Origin: Hymenobacter artigasi | Lineage (GTDB): Bacteria > Bacteroidota > Bacteroidia > Cytophagales > Hymenobacteraceae | DNA length: 64,000 bases | Direction of reading: 5' to 3' | Assembly (NCBI RefSeq): GCF_012275535.1 | Contig: NZ_JAAVTK010000002.1 | Span: 333,755-397,754 of the forward strand | Shown: in pieces, positions 26,851 to 35,720 of the stretch | How positions within the stretch are numbered: the stretch's first letter is position 1 | Layout: each line of letters opens with the position of its first letter | Translations under genes and position numbers: made by a program | Notes under the pieces: model-generated | What the model was told of the DNA's origin: nothing | The model's database searches: none | Seen by the model: the letters and a program-made list of their open reading frames with translations, nothing else

Positions 26851-28455
26851 ATGGGTAAGCTTGACGATACCAACCGGCGGATTGCAACCGGCCTGTTTTT
26901 CGGGATTCTGCTGTTGCTGGGGCCGCTGTTGGTCCGCGACTACGGCATGGGCTGGGACGAGCGCGCCGACCGCATGGTGGGCTACATGAGCCTACGCTAC
27001 GTGGCCCAGCTGGTGGCCCCGCAGGTGCTGGCCGCCGGCCACTTCACGGGCATACACGAGCTGGCCACCCACGGCGATGCCGACCACGGCCCGGTGTTCC
27101 AGATACTGCTGGCGGGGCTCGAAATCGCCTTTTTCCGCCACAACCCGCGCGGGGCCGGCTGGATGCGGCACCTGCTCACCTTCGGCGTATTCGTGGCCGG
27201 GGTGTGGGCCGTGTACCGACTGGGGCGGGCGCGGTTTGCCAGCTGGCGCTGGGGGCTGGTGGGCGCGGGGCTGCTGGTGCTCTCGCCGCGCATCTTCGCC
27301 GAGGCATTTATCAATTATAAGGACATCGTGTTCCTGAGCTTGTTTGCGCTGGCCGTGCTCACGCTCACGCGACTGCTGCACCGGCCCACGGTGCGCGGCG
27401 CGCTGTTGCACGCGCTGGTCTGTGCCCTGGCCACCGATGTCCGCACCATGGGCATCCTGCTGCCGGGCCTCACCGTAGCCTTCGGGGCGCTGGAAATGTG
27501 GGCCCGGCCGGCGCGGCGGGCCGCAATTGTGCGGGCCCTGGGTTGGTACCTGGGGGCACTGGCCCCGCTGGTGGTGCTGTTCTGGCCGTTTTTGTGGGAA
27601 GCGCCGGTGACGCGGTTCTGGGAGTGTTTCGGCAGCTTCAGGCGCTACCGGCAGACGATGAAGGTGTTTTACCTGGGCGAGCTGATATCCTGCCAGCGGC
27701 TGCCGTGGCACTATTTGTCGGTGTGGCTGCTGGTGACTACGCCGGTGGCCTACACGGCACTGGCTGTGGGCGGGGCCTGGGCGGTGCTGCGCGGGCTGCT
27801 GGCCCGGCCTACAGCATGGCTGCGGCACACCACCAACCGCCAGGACCTGCTGTTTGGGGCCTGGCTACTGGGCCCGCTGGTAGTGATAGTCGTCATTCAA
27901 TCAGTGGTATATGATGGCTGGCGGCACGTTTATTTCATCTACCCGGCCTTTGTACTGCTGGCCGTGCGCGGGCTGCGGGCAGGGGTACGCGCCTGGCAGG
28001 AAGCTCCGGCGGCCTCGGCGGGTCGGCGCGTGGGCTGGGTAGCGGGCGGGCTGTTGGCGGTGGGAGTCATGCACACGGTTTTCCGGCAGGTGCACGACCA
28101 TCCGTACCAGTACGGCTACTTCAGCTTTCCGCCCGGGCCGGTGGCCGGCAGCCTGTTCGAGCGCGACTACTGGGGCGTATCGGGCCGCGACGGGCTGGCT
28201 TGGGTGCTGGCCCACGACCCAGGTGCTACCGTAGCCGTCAGCGACACACTGCCCCAGAAAATCACGATGTATAACAATTTGCTGCTCCTTCCGGCTGCCC
28301 AGCGCGCCCGGTTGCGCTTCGTGCCCCACGCGCAGGCCCGGTACTTTCTGGGCATCTACCGGTGGCACCCCTGGCCGTATGAGCCGCAGTTTGGCACGCC
28401 CGTGCACGACATCAAGGTTAATGGCATGACGATTCTGACGGTGTTCCAGCGCTGA
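26851..28455 (+). CDS. Polytopic membrane protein, GT-C (ArnT/PMT-like) glycosyltransferase candidate
   Basis: The 534-residue inner-membrane protein has about ten hydrophobic helices, for example TGLFFGILLLLGPLLV, YLGALAPLVVLFWPFLW and DLLFGAWLLGPLVVIVV. After the first helix comes the acidic loop DYGMGWDE, where GT-C enzymes carry the catalytic aspartate. A soluble C-terminal part of about 110 residues (periplasmic) ends VHDIKVNGMTILTVFQR. A role in transferring sugar from a lipid carrier is an inference from topology and this loop. The flanking genes do not form a glycan cluster, so the acceptor is unknown. Confidence 0.75.
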   Translation: MGKLDDTNRRIATGLFFGILLLLGPLLVRDYGMGWDERADRMVGYMSLRYVAQLVAPQVLAAGHFTGIHELATHGDADHGPVFQILLAGLEIAFFRHNPRGAGWMRHLLTFGVFVAGVWAVYRLGRARFASWRWGLVGAGLLVLSPRIFAEAFINYKDIVFLSLFALAVLTLTRLLHRPTVRGALLHALVCALATDVRTMGILLPGLTVAFGALEMWARPARRAAIVRALGWYLGALAPLVVLFWPFLWEAPVTRFWECFGSFRRYRQTMKVFYLGELISCQRLPWHYLSVWLLVTTPVAYTALAVGGAWAVLRGLLARPTAWLRHTTNRQDLLFGAWLLGPLVVIVVIQSVVYDGWRHVYFIYPAFVLLAVRGLRAGVRAWQEAPAASAGRRVGWVAGGLLAVGVMHTVFRQVHDHPYQYGYFSFPPGPVAGSLFERDYWGVSGRDGLAWVLAHDPGATVAVSDTLPQKITMYNNLLLLPAAQRARLRFVPHAQARYFLGIYRWHPWPYEPQFGTPVHDIKVNGMTILTVFQR

Positions 28456-28527
28456 GTTTTTTGCGGCTGAATGGACCTTACGGCCCTTTCTTCCGTACTG
28501 GTTGGAATATTGCTATTCCCGCTTCTT

Positions 28528-28938
28528 ATGCGTCCAGTTCGTTTTGCCGTGGTGCTGTCGTTGAGTTTGACCGCCGCCAGCTGCTCCATCTTCCATCGCC
28601 GCGAAAAGCCCGCCCCCGTGGTTGAAACCGTGCGGACCGCCGAATCGCCCACGCCCCCCACCGCCGCCCGCGACCTCGCCGACGTGATGGCCACCGACCT
28701 CCAGCTCACCCCCGAGCAAACCGGCCGGGTCCGCAGCATCCTCAGCAACACGGTGACGCAGGCCAACGCCGCCAAGGAAAAATTCCCACCCAAATCCCCG
28801 CAATTGCTAGCCGAGCAGAAGCGAATCAATGCCACTTCCCAGCGCGAGCTGCAGCAGACCCTGGGCCCCGCCAAGTTCAAGCAGTTCATTGCCAACCAGC
28901 GCAAAATGGCCGCCGAAATGCAGCAGCGCCAGAAGTAG
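28528..28938 (+). CDS. Small lipoprotein, helical, possibly Spy/CpxP-like
   Basis: The 136-residue protein starts at the ATG at 28528 with a lipoprotein signal MRPVRFAVVLSLSLTAASCS (lipobox AASC). After a Pro/Thr linker comes an all-helical domain: DLQLTPEQTGRVRSILSNTV and LLAEQKRINATSQRELQQTL. The L-T-P-E-Q motif is typical of LTXXQ/Spy-like periplasmic proteins and of Bacteroidota relatives. It is probably anchored in the outer or inner membrane; the role is unknown. It follows the membrane glycosyltransferase by 72 bp on the same strand and may be co-transcribed. Confidence 0.8.
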   Translation: MRPVRFAVVLSLSLTAASCSIFHRREKPAPVVETVRTAESPTPPTAARDLADVMATDLQLTPEQTGRVRSILSNTVTQANAAKEKFPPKSPQLLAEQKRINATSQRELQQTLGPAKFKQFIANQRKMAAEMQQRQK

Positions 28939-28981
28939 AAAGCAACTCTTGCGTTCCGGCACGGTTGCCCCCAGTTCTTGT

Positions 28982-29099
28982 GGAGTTGTACTCCGAAAGC
29001 CCCCGGCCGCGGAGTTGCACTCCGCCCCCGCACGGCAGCAGTTACCCAACGTTGGGGGCTACAAGCCCCCGGCAGAGCAGGCTTTCGGAGTGCAACTCC
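28982..29099. repeat. Inverted repeat built from GGAGTTGyACTCC palindromes
   Basis: The arm GGAGTTGTACTCCGAAAGC (28982-29000) pairs with GCTTTCGGAGTGCAACTCC (29081-29099). A third copy of the 13-bp palindrome lies at 29011-29023. The unit GGAGT-N3-ACTCC is thus present three times between the lipoprotein and the convergent aldehyde dehydrogenase gene. Confidence 0.85.
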
Positions 29100-29115
29100 G
29101 AAAGAGCAAATACTT

Positions 29116-30582
29116 CTACAAGTATTTCACCAGCAGCGCCACCAGCTTCTTCACGCGGCCCGTATAAGGCGGGTACATGGCCTTAATGCCGGTGAAGCCC
29201 ACGCGCTGCCGCATCACCCCCTTCTCATTGCTAAAGGCCAGGAAGCCGGCGTGGCCGTGCGCCTTGCCGAGGCCGGAGTTGCCCACGCCGCCGGTGGGCA
29301 GCTCGGGGTGGGCGAAATGCAGCACCGTCTCGTTCACGCCCGCGCCGCCGGCCGAGACGTTGTCGAGCAGGTAGCGGCGGTTTTCGGCGCTGGTAGTAAA
29401 CACGTACTGCGCCAGCGGCTTTAGGCGGGCATTGATGTACTCTGTGGTTTCGCTCAGGGTTTTGAAGGTAAGCACGGGCAGCAGCGGGCCGAAAATCTCT
29501 TCTTCCAGCACGTGGGCCGTGGCCGGCACGTTGGTCAGAATAGTGGGTTCGATGTAGTTCTGGTCCTGGTTCAGGGTGCCGCCGGCGGCCACGGTAGCAC
29601 CCTTGGTCTGGGCATCTTCGAGCAGGCCGGCGAGGCGGGCGAAATGCTGCGCGTTCACGATGCGGGCCAGCGAATCGGACTGCTCGATGCCGGCCCCGGC
29701 CGGGTTGTAGGCCCGTTGAATGGCAGCCGTGAGTTCGGTCAGCAGTGCGGGCTGCACGCTTTCCTGCACCAGCAGGTAGTCGGGAGCCACGCAGGTCTGG
29801 CCGTTGTTGAGGAACTTGCCCCACACGATTTTCTCGGCCGCGTCGCGTAGGTCGGCCGTTTCGTCCACCACGGCGGGGTTTTTGCCGCCCAGCTCCAGCG
29901 TGAGGCCCGAAAGGTGCTCGGCGGCGGCGCGCATCACAATCTTGCCCACCGCCGGGCTGCCGGTGAAGAAAATATGGTCCCAGGGCAGCTTTAGCAGTTC
30001 GGTGGCGGTTTCCTTGCCGCCTTCCAGCAGCAGCACTTCGTCGGGCCGGAACAGGTCTTCACACAGCTGGCGCAGCAGCGCGGAAGTGGCGGGCGTTTGC
30101 TCGGCGGGCTTGATGACCACGGCGTTGCCGGCCGCGATGGCCGATATCAGCGGCCCCACGGCCAGGTAAAACGGGTAGTTCCAGGGTGCGATAATCAGCA
30201 CCACGCCCTTGGGCTCCACCTGCACCCAGGAGCGGGTGCCCAGCAGGGCCATGCTCACGCCTACTTTGCGCCGGGCCATCCACTTTTTGAGGTGGCTGCT
30301 GGTGTGCTTGAGCTCGACCAGCGAGGTCCAGATTTCCGTTAAGTCGGTTTCGGCCGTGGGCTTGCGAAAATCGGTAAGAAGCGCCTGCTGAATGTCGGTG
30401 CGGTGCGCGTGCAGCCAGCTACTGAGCTTTTGCAGACGGGCGCGGCGGGCCGCCACGTCCTCGGCGCGCAGGGCGGGCGTGCGCAGGCGCAGGGCATCAA
30501 ACTGCGCCTGAAACTCGTTGGCCGGCTTTGCGGCAGCGCCGCGCACTGCGGCAGCATCATTCACTAAAACAGCAGGTTGCAT
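29116..30582 (-). CDS. Aldehyde dehydrogenase (class 3-like)
   Basis: The 488-residue NAD(P)+-dependent aldehyde dehydrogenase has class-3/fatty-aldehyde organisation: GVVLIIAPWNYPFYLAVGPL near residue 135, FFTGSPAVGK, the catalytic glutamate in LELGGKNPAVV and the catalytic cysteine in FLNNGQTCVAPDYLL. EEEIFGPLLPVL and the C-terminal hydrophobic/basic tail also fit. The start is taken at the ATG at 30582 (MQPAVLVNDAAAVRG); a longer frame upstream overlaps the promoter area of the divergent gene. It probably oxidises medium or long-chain aldehydes in the cytoplasm. Confidence 0.95.
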   Translation of the reverse strand: MQPAVLVNDAAAVRGAAAKPANEFQAQFDALRLRTPALRAEDVAARRARLQKLSSWLHAHRTDIQQALLTDFRKPTAETDLTEIWTSLVELKHTSSHLKKWMARRKVGVSMALLGTRSWVQVEPKGVVLIIAPWNYPFYLAVGPLISAIAAGNAVVIKPAEQTPATSALLRQLCEDLFRPDEVLLLEGGKETATELLKLPWDHIFFTGSPAVGKIVMRAAAEHLSGLTLELGGKNPAVVDETADLRDAAEKIVWGKFLNNGQTCVAPDYLLVQESVQPALLTELTAAIQRAYNPAGAGIEQSDSLARIVNAQHFARLAGLLEDAQTKGATVAAGGTLNQDQNYIEPTILTNVPATAHVLEEEIFGPLLPVLTFKTLSETTEYINARLKPLAQYVFTTSAENRRYLLDNVSAGGAGVNETVLHFAHPELPTGGVGNSGLGKAHGHAGFLAFSNEKGVMRQRVGFTGIKAMYPPYTGRVKKLVALLVKYL

Positions 30583-30717
30583 GATAATCGCCATTAATTG
30601 CGCCAGCCTCCGCGGCCAGTCCCGCAGAAAGATACGCGGCTTGCACAACATTTTGGGTAGCCATGCGTCTGTGCAGTCGGTTTTGGTCTGCCGGCACATC
30701 CAACGTTAAGTAGGTGT

Positions 30718-30725
30718 TACCTTTG
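30718..30725 (+). promoter_or_regulatory. -7 box TACCTTTG for the PAP2 phosphatase
   Basis: A perfect TAnnTTTG match, 105 bp before the GTG start at 30830. The gap of 247 bp between the divergent aldehyde dehydrogenase and PAP2 genes holds no other gene. Confidence 0.5.
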
Positions 30726-30829
30726 CAGCTTGCTATTTGGGCTCCGGTCCGCGTTTTTTCATTCTATACCACCCGCCTCGCCGGCGCTAGAACCGGCCCG
30801 GCCCGCTGATATTACTGGTACCTTTTTTC

Positions 30830-32032
30830 GTGATTTCTCTTTATCCCCGCCGCACTTCGCGGCTGTTTTTTGCGCTGCTCGTTCCCCTGCTGGCCCATTC
30901 GGCCGGCCCTGCGCAGGCCCGGGAGCTGCCGGCCCCGGCTGCGGATTCGGCCATTGCCACTGCCCTGTCCGCCGATACGCTGGCCGCCGAAGCTCAGAAG
31001 CCGAAGCCGACCCGCCTGACGCCCCTGCCGATGGACTCGCTGCCGCACATCCACCCGCGCGACGCCAAGGGCCGCATCACCGACTACACCGTGGCCCCGG
31101 GCGTGACCTGGCACTACGACAAGCCCAAACCCTTCGAGTGGGCCTACCACATTCCGCGCGATTTGGGGCAGTTTCCCGGCTTCGCGTTCCGCAAGGAAAA
31201 CAAGGAAACGCTGATTGAGCTGGCGGCCGGCTCGGTGGCGCTGTGGGTGGCCGACCAGTACCTCGTCGACTGGAGCCAGGATGTGGGCAAAAGCATTGGC
31301 CTGAAAGCCGCCAGCACCCAAAAAACCCTGATTTACATCCCGTTCCGCATCGGCTCGGCCAACCTGCCCTTCGAGTTCAACGTGCCCGATAACCTCAACA
31401 GCACGTTCTACTTCCTCGGCGATGGCTGGACGCACCTCACCGTGGCCAGCAGCTTCTGGATTTACGGCGGCATTAAGAAGGACAACCGGGCCCTGCGCAC
31501 CTCCAGCCAGCTGGGCGAGGCCATTTTCAGCACCGGCCTGGTGGTGCAGGCCATGAAGCGCCTCACCGGCCGCCAAAGCCCCTATGTGGCCACCAAGGAC
31601 CGGGGCGAGTGGCACCTGTTCCCGTCTTACAACACCTACCAGAACTTCGTCCCGAACTACGACGCCTTCCCCACCGGCCACTTGGCCACGGCCATGGCCA
31701 CGGTCACGGTCATCGCCGAAAACTACCCCGAATACCACTTCATCCGGCCCGTGGGCTACGGCCTGATGGGCCTGCTGGGCTACTCCATGCTCAACAACGG
31801 CGTGCACTGGGCCTCCGACTATCCGGTGGGCATCGCGCTGGGCTACGCTTTCGCCAAGATTGCGGTGCGCAACGGCCGCACCCGCGTCGAGCAGCCCGAG
31901 GCCATCGACCCAACTGTGCACGGCACGGGCTTCCGCATGCTGCCACACCCCAAGCCGTGGTATCGCCGGGGCCTGTTTTCGCCCTACGCCTACGGGCCGT
32001 TCACGGGGGCCAGCTGGTCGCTGCGCCTGTAA
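30830..32032 (+). CDS. PAP2-type phosphatase (membrane-associated or exported)
   Basis: The 400-residue protein starts at GTG 30830 directly before a signal peptide (LFFALLVPLLAHSAGPAQA). The three PAP2 motifs are all present in variant form: KRLTGRQSPY, PTGHLATAMA and NNGVHWASDYPVGIALGY. The serine of PSGH is replaced by threonine; the histidines of motifs 2 and 3 are kept. The long N-terminal mature region (about 150 residues) has beta-rich segments. It likely dephosphorylates a lipid or sugar phosphate in the envelope. The DinB gene follows 79 bp downstream. Confidence 0.9.
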   Translation: MISLYPRRTSRLFFALLVPLLAHSAGPAQARELPAPAADSAIATALSADTLAAEAQKPKPTRLTPLPMDSLPHIHPRDAKGRITDYTVAPGVTWHYDKPKPFEWAYHIPRDLGQFPGFAFRKENKETLIELAAGSVALWVADQYLVDWSQDVGKSIGLKAASTQKTLIYIPFRIGSANLPFEFNVPDNLNSTFYFLGDGWTHLTVASSFWIYGGIKKDNRALRTSSQLGEAIFSTGLVVQAMKRLTGRQSPYVATKDRGEWHLFPSYNTYQNFVPNYDAFPTGHLATAMATVTVIAENYPEYHFIRPVGYGLMGLLGYSMLNNGVHWASDYPVGIALGYAFAKIAVRNGRTRVEQPEAIDPTVHGTGFRMLPHPKPWYRRGLFSPYAYGPFTGASWSLRL

Positions 32033-32111
32033 GCCACGAAATCCCAACCGACGGCTTTTATCGTTGATTATTGAGCCGGCGCTGGCTTGCGATATCTCAA
32101 TATGCTATACT

Positions 32112-32594
32112 ATGCCTGATTTTCTCTTCGATTTCCCCAACCCGGACCTGGCCAGCTGCCAGGCCGAGCTTACCCGGCAGCTAGCCCTGCTGGGCCGCCA
32201 CTGGCTCACCTTTGCCGAGGCTGAGCTGGTGGAGCTGCCCGGCCCCGGCCGCTGGAGCCGCAAAGAAATCCTGGGCCACCTCATCGACTCGGCCACGCAT
32301 AACTACCAGCGCTTTGTAACGGCGCAGCTCGCCCCACCCCCGCTCCGCCTCGAACCCTACGACCAGGAAGCCTGGGTGCGCCTCGGGGCCTACCAGCACC
32401 GCCCGGCCACCGAGCTGCTCGCGCTCTGGACCAGCCTCAACCACCAGATTCTGCACCTGCTGGCCCGCCTGCCCGAGGCCCAGCTCGACCACGAGTGCCT
32501 CTCGCTCAACGCCAACCCCGTCACCCTGCACTGGCTCATCGCCGACTATGTGCTGCACCTGGAGCACCACGTCCGGCAGATTATCAATCATTGA
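32112..32594 (+). CDS. DinB family protein
   Basis: The 160-residue four-helix-bundle protein contains WSRKEILGHLIDSATHNYQR, with the first metal-ligand histidine, and WLIADYVLHLEHHVRQI, with the other histidines, matching DinB/YfiT-like putative metal-dependent hydrolases. It is cytoplasmic, with no signal peptide. The ATG at 32112 is the start that gives the family length; the in-frame extension upstream overlaps the PAP2 gene. DinB proteins include thiol transferases and damage-inducible proteins of unknown activity. A strong terminator follows 7 bp after the stop. Confidence 0.9.
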   Translation: MPDFLFDFPNPDLASCQAELTRQLALLGRHWLTFAEAELVELPGPGRWSRKEILGHLIDSATHNYQRFVTAQLAPPPLRLEPYDQEAWVRLGAYQHRPATELLALWTSLNHQILHLLARLPEAQLDHECLSLNANPVTLHWLIADYVLHLEHHVRQIINH

Positions 32595-32600
32595 ATAGCC

Positions 32601-32643
32601 CACAAAAAAATCCCGCTCCTGATTTGGAGCGGGATTTTTTTGT
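32601..32643. terminator. Strong terminator after the DinB gene
   Basis: AAAAAAATCCCGCTCC and its complement around a 6-nt loop give a long A/T-flanked stem. The T-run is present on both strands, so it can also serve the convergent gene at 32733. Confidence 0.95.
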
Positions 32644-32648
32644 GGGGC

Positions 32649-32724
32649 TGTCATTCCGACGCAGGAGGAATCTGATTAACACAGTTAGACGGATTTACCA
32701 GATTCCTCCTGCGTCGGAATGACA
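32649..32724. repeat. Inverted repeat, 26-bp arms
   Basis: TGTCATTCCGACGCAGGAGG plus AATCTG (32649-32674) is the reverse complement of 32699-32724. The 24-bp loop is AT-rich. It follows the DinB terminator directly. The fragment GGAGGAATCTGA recurs once at 62697-62708 without its partner. Confidence 0.9.
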
Positions 32725-32732
32725 ACCGGGGC

Positions 32733-33392
32733 TTACTTGAACAAGCCTTTTTTCACGGTGCGGTTGCCGTTTTCGTCGATTTTAATCTTCGTGCCGTCGG
32801 CGCGCTTGATTTTCACCGAGCCGTCGTCACTGCGCTTGATTTTAGCGCCGTTTTCGTACTTCACTTTGTGGTCGCCGTCGTTCTGGTTTTCCAGCTTCTT
32901 CACGCCCGAGCCCTGGCCCACGCTGCTGCCGGTGCGGCGGGCAGTCGTGGTGGTGGTGGTTACCGTGCCGGGAGTCAGCGAGTAGGGGCCATCGCCATAG
33001 TTGGCGCGGTTCGAGGAGTAGGTGTTGTAGTAGTCCGGGCTGTTCAGGTCGGTGCGAATGGTGTTATCCGCCTCGTCGTTCACCTGACGGATGGCGGCGT
33101 AGCGGCCGGTGGTATCCGTCGCGTACTGGGTTTGCAGGGCGTTCAGCTTGCGGCCCCGGGTGTAGTAGGTTTTCTCGATGCGCGTGACCACCACAGTGTC
33201 GGTCAGCTTGAGGTCTTCGGCCACGCGGGCGGCCATGCGGCGGGCGTCGTCGTAGGCGGCCATCGTGTCGACGGTAGTCGTGGTCGTTACCGTAGCATCC
33301 GGCGTGGTCGTGGTTTCAACGGTCTTGTCCTGCGTGCAGGAAGCGGTAGCCAGCGCGGCGGCGGCCATCAGGCCGAGCAATTTGAAGTTCAT
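32733..33392 (-). CDS. Lipoprotein with Thr-rich and lysine-repeat segments
   Basis: The 219-residue protein starts at the ATG at 33392 with lipoprotein signal MNFKLLGLMAAAALATASCT (lipobox). Two threonine-rich tracts (TVTTTTTVDT and TVTTTTTTARR) flank a helical middle. The C-terminus is a repetitive amphipathic stretch, DGSVKIKRADGTKIKIDENG. The pattern resembles cell-surface lipoproteins of unknown role in Bacteroidota. A box-like AATCTTTG ends six bases before the start codon (see findings). The family is not recognised. Confidence 0.82.
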   Translation of the reverse strand: MNFKLLGLMAAAALATASCTQDKTVETTTTPDATVTTTTTVDTMAAYDDARRMAARVAEDLKLTDTVVVTRIEKTYYTRGRKLNALQTQYATDTTGRYAAIRQVNDEADNTIRTDLNSPDYYNTYSSNRANYGDGPYSLTPGTVTTTTTTARRTGSSVGQGSGVKKLENQNDGDHKVKYENGAKIKRSDDGSVKIKRADGTKIKIDENGNRTVKKGLFK

Positions 33393-33493
33393 GGAATGCA
33401 AAGATTAAAGAATTAAAAACGGCCATAGAACCATTTTTAGGGGCTGATACGGTGCCGCTTGCCCACGGGTTGTGCGGCCGTTCCGCAAGAGTT

Positions 33494-33559
33494 AAAAGTT
33501 GAGCGTTAAAAGTTGAAACCCCTAAAATCGATTTTTTTTAACTTTTAACGCTCAACTTT
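33494..33559. repeat. AT-rich inverted repeat
   Basis: AAAAGTTGAGCGTTAAAAGTTG and its approximate complement lie around a 16-bp loop. The motif AAAAGTTGA is repeated within each arm. It lies between the lipoprotein gene (start 33392) and the SDR stop (33574) and could also end SDR transcription. Confidence 0.75.
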
Positions 33560-33573
33560 TAGCTTTCAACCAG

Positions 33574-34443
33574 CTAGGCGTTCACCACCGAGCCGCCGTT
33601 GGGGTGCAGCGTCTGGCCCGAGAAGTACGAAGCGTCTTCCGAAGCCAGGAATACGTAGGACGGAGCCACTTCCGAAGGCTGGCCGGCGCGGCCCATGGGC
33701 ACGTCGTGCCCGAACAGCGGCAGCTTCAGCAGGCCAATGCCCGTAATAAACGGCGTCCAGATAGGGCCCGGCGCTACCGAGTTCACCCGAATACCCTTCT
33801 TGATGAGCTGCAGCGACAGCGCCCGCGTGAAAGCCGTGATGGCCCCCTTGGTGGAGGTGTAGTCCAGAAGCATCTCGTTGCCCTTGAAGCCGTTCACCGA
33901 GGCGGTATTGATGATGGTATCGCCCTCCTTAAGGTGCTTCACCGCGGCCCGCGAGATGCGGAACATGGCAATAATGTTCAGGTTGAAGATGCTGTCCAAC
34001 TCCTCATCCTTGATTTCTTCGAGCGAGTCGTGCCAATTCTGCTCGGCTGCGTTGTTCACCAGAATATTGAGCCCGCCGAGCTCGGCCACGGTGCGGTCCA
34101 CGATTTCCTGACAGAAGGCGGGGTGCTTCAGGTCGCCGGGCAGCAGCAGGCAGCGGCGGCCGTGGGCCTGCACGATATCCCGCACCTTTTCGGCGTCCTG
34201 CTGCTCGGTGGGGAAGTAGCAAATGGCCACATCGGCCCCTTCTACCGCGAAATGTACGGCCACGGCCCGGCCAATGCCCGAGTCGCCGCCCGTGATGAGG
34301 GCCACCTTGCCCTTCAGCTTTTCGCTCCCCTTGTAGCCTTCGCGAATGTATTCGGGCTCGGGGGTCATCTTGTATTCGAGGCCGGGTTTGCCGGCCCCCG
34401 CGTCCTGGCTTTGGGGCGGGAAAATAGTGGGCTTGTCAGACAT
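33574..34443 (-). CDS. SDR family oxidoreductase (YhxC/YghA-like)
   Basis: The 289-residue SDR has an N-terminal extension of about 45 residues (QSQDAGAGKPGLEYKMTPEP), typical of the YhxC/general-stress-type glucose/ribitol dehydrogenase subgroup. It contains TGGDSGIGRAVAVHFA, NNAAEQ, serine in NTASVNGFKG, and YTSTKGAITAFTRAL with the catalytic Y-x-x-x-K. The C-terminus, SGQTLHPNGGSVVNA, fits the subgroup. It is cytoplasmic; the substrate is unknown and these proteins are often stress-induced. The ATG at 34443 is supported by the conserved extension. Confidence 0.93.
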   Translation of the reverse strand: MSDKPTIFPPQSQDAGAGKPGLEYKMTPEPEYIREGYKGSEKLKGKVALITGGDSGIGRAVAVHFAVEGADVAICYFPTEQQDAEKVRDIVQAHGRRCLLLPGDLKHPAFCQEIVDRTVAELGGLNILVNNAAEQNWHDSLEEIKDEELDSIFNLNIIAMFRISRAAVKHLKEGDTIINTASVNGFKGNEMLLDYTSTKGAITAFTRALSLQLIKKGIRVNSVAPGPIWTPFITGIGLLKLPLFGHDVPMGRAGQPSEVAPSYVFLASEDASYFSGQTLHPNGGSVVNA

Positions 34444-34527
34444 GTATAGGATATTGAAAGGAAATGGATGGTTTCGTTAACGGCCGGCCCTGGCCGGGGT
34501 TACGGCGCGGCCCGTTTCTGCACGGCG

Positions 34528-34535
34528 TACCTTTG
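34528..34535 (+). promoter_or_regulatory. -7 box TACCTTTG before rluF
   Basis: A perfect TAnnTTTG match in the gap between divergent SDR and rluF-like genes, 45 bp before the ATG at 34581. Confidence 0.5.
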
Positions 34536-34580
34536 TCGGGGCGCTCGTGCGCCGCGTTTATTCTTTTTGATTTTTTGCCC

Positions 34581-35678
34581 ATGCCTCCTGCCTCGCTCAC
34601 CCGCCTCAATAAATTCATCAGCGAAAGCGGAATGTGCTCGCGCCGCGAGGCCGACCGCTACATCGCGCAAGGCGCGGTACTGCTCAACGGCAAGCCCGCC
34701 CAGATTGGCGACCAGGTAGGCCCGCGCGACCGGGTAAGCGTGAACGGCCACAAGCTGGAGCCCAAGCAGGCCGAAGACGCCGTGTACCTGGCCTTCAACA
34801 AGCCGGTGGGCGTGACGAGCACCTCGGAGCCGGGGGTGCGCGGCAACATCGTGGACTACGTGAACCACGCCGCCCGCGTGTTCCCTATCGGCCGGCTCGA
34901 CAAAGATTCGTCGGGCCTGATTTTCCTGACCAGCGACGGCGACATCGTGAACAAGATTCTGCGCGCCGGCAACCAGCACGAAAAGGAATACGTGGTGACC
35001 GTCGACCGCATTCTCACCGACCGGATGCTCGACGAGATGGCCCACGGCATCCCCATGCTGGGCGTGGTCACCAAGCGTTGCGTCATCGTGAAGGAAACGC
35101 CCTACATCTTCCGCATCACGCTGATGCAGGGGCTCAACCGTCAGATTCGGCGCATGGTGGAGCATTTCGGCTACGAGGTGATGAAGCTGGAGCGCGTCCG
35201 TATCATGAACATCAGCCTCAAAGGCCTGCCCGTGGGCGACTGGCGCGAGCTGACCCCTGAAGAAGTGGCCGGCATCATGAAAATGGTGTCCAAGTCAAGC
35301 GGTACCGAGGAAGCCTCCGGTGGCCGCAGCCCCAAGAAGGCCAAAGCCGCGTCGGCGCCGCAGGACACGCTCACGAGTGACGGCCGGCCCACCCCGCGCC
35401 CCCGCAAGCCCGGCCCGCCCACCATGTACAACCCCTCGGGCACCGGCTGGTGGGGCCCGCGCCCCGAAAAGCCCGGCGCATCCGGCACCAAGCCCGGCCT
35501 GGGTGGCACCAAGCGCCCACCCAAAGCCGGCCCCGGCGGCGGCGGCGGTTCGCGCCCCAAAAGTGGTGGCGCAGGCGGCCCCGCCCGGCCCAAAACCGGC
35601 ACCCTGGGCACCCGCCCGGCCGCCAGCGGCAAGGGCAAATCCGGGGCCGGCCGCAAAGGCCCGCCCCGCCCCCGCTAG
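34581..35678 (+). CDS. rluF: 23S rRNA pseudouridine synthase (RluF-like) with Gly/Pro/Lys tail
   Basis: The 365-residue protein converts a uridine of 23S rRNA (U2604 type for RluF) to pseudouridine. It has an S4 RNA-binding domain (residues 1-60, [20 protein letters not shown]) and a catalytic domain with [18 protein letters not shown] containing the nucleophile aspartate. [20 protein letters not shown] is the family's C-terminal signature. The last 115 residues (from about 250) are a Lys/Pro/Gly-rich disordered extension not found in E. coli RluF. The ATG at 34581 gives the S4 start. It begins a plus-strand run of rRNA-modification genes. Confidence 0.93.
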   Translation: MPPASLTRLNKFISESGMCSRREADRYIAQGAVLLNGKPAQIGDQVGPRDRVSVNGHKLEPKQAEDAVYLAFNKPVGVTSTSEPGVRGNIVDYVNHAARVFPIGRLDKDSSGLIFLTSDGDIVNKILRAGNQHEKEYVVTVDRILTDRMLDEMAHGIPMLGVVTKRCVIVKETPYIFRITLMQGLNRQIRRMVEHFGYEVMKLERVRIMNISLKGLPVGDWRELTPEEVAGIMKMVSKSSGTEEASGGRSPKKAKAASAPQDTLTSDGRPTPRPRKPGPPTMYNPSGTGWWGPRPEKPGASGTKPGLGGTKRPPKAGPGGGGGSRPKSGGAGGPARPKTGTLGTRPAASGKGKSGAGRKGPPRPR

Positions 35679-35720
35679 GCCGGCGGAATTATCACTATCC
35701 GGTTTGCCGTTAGCCTTCGC

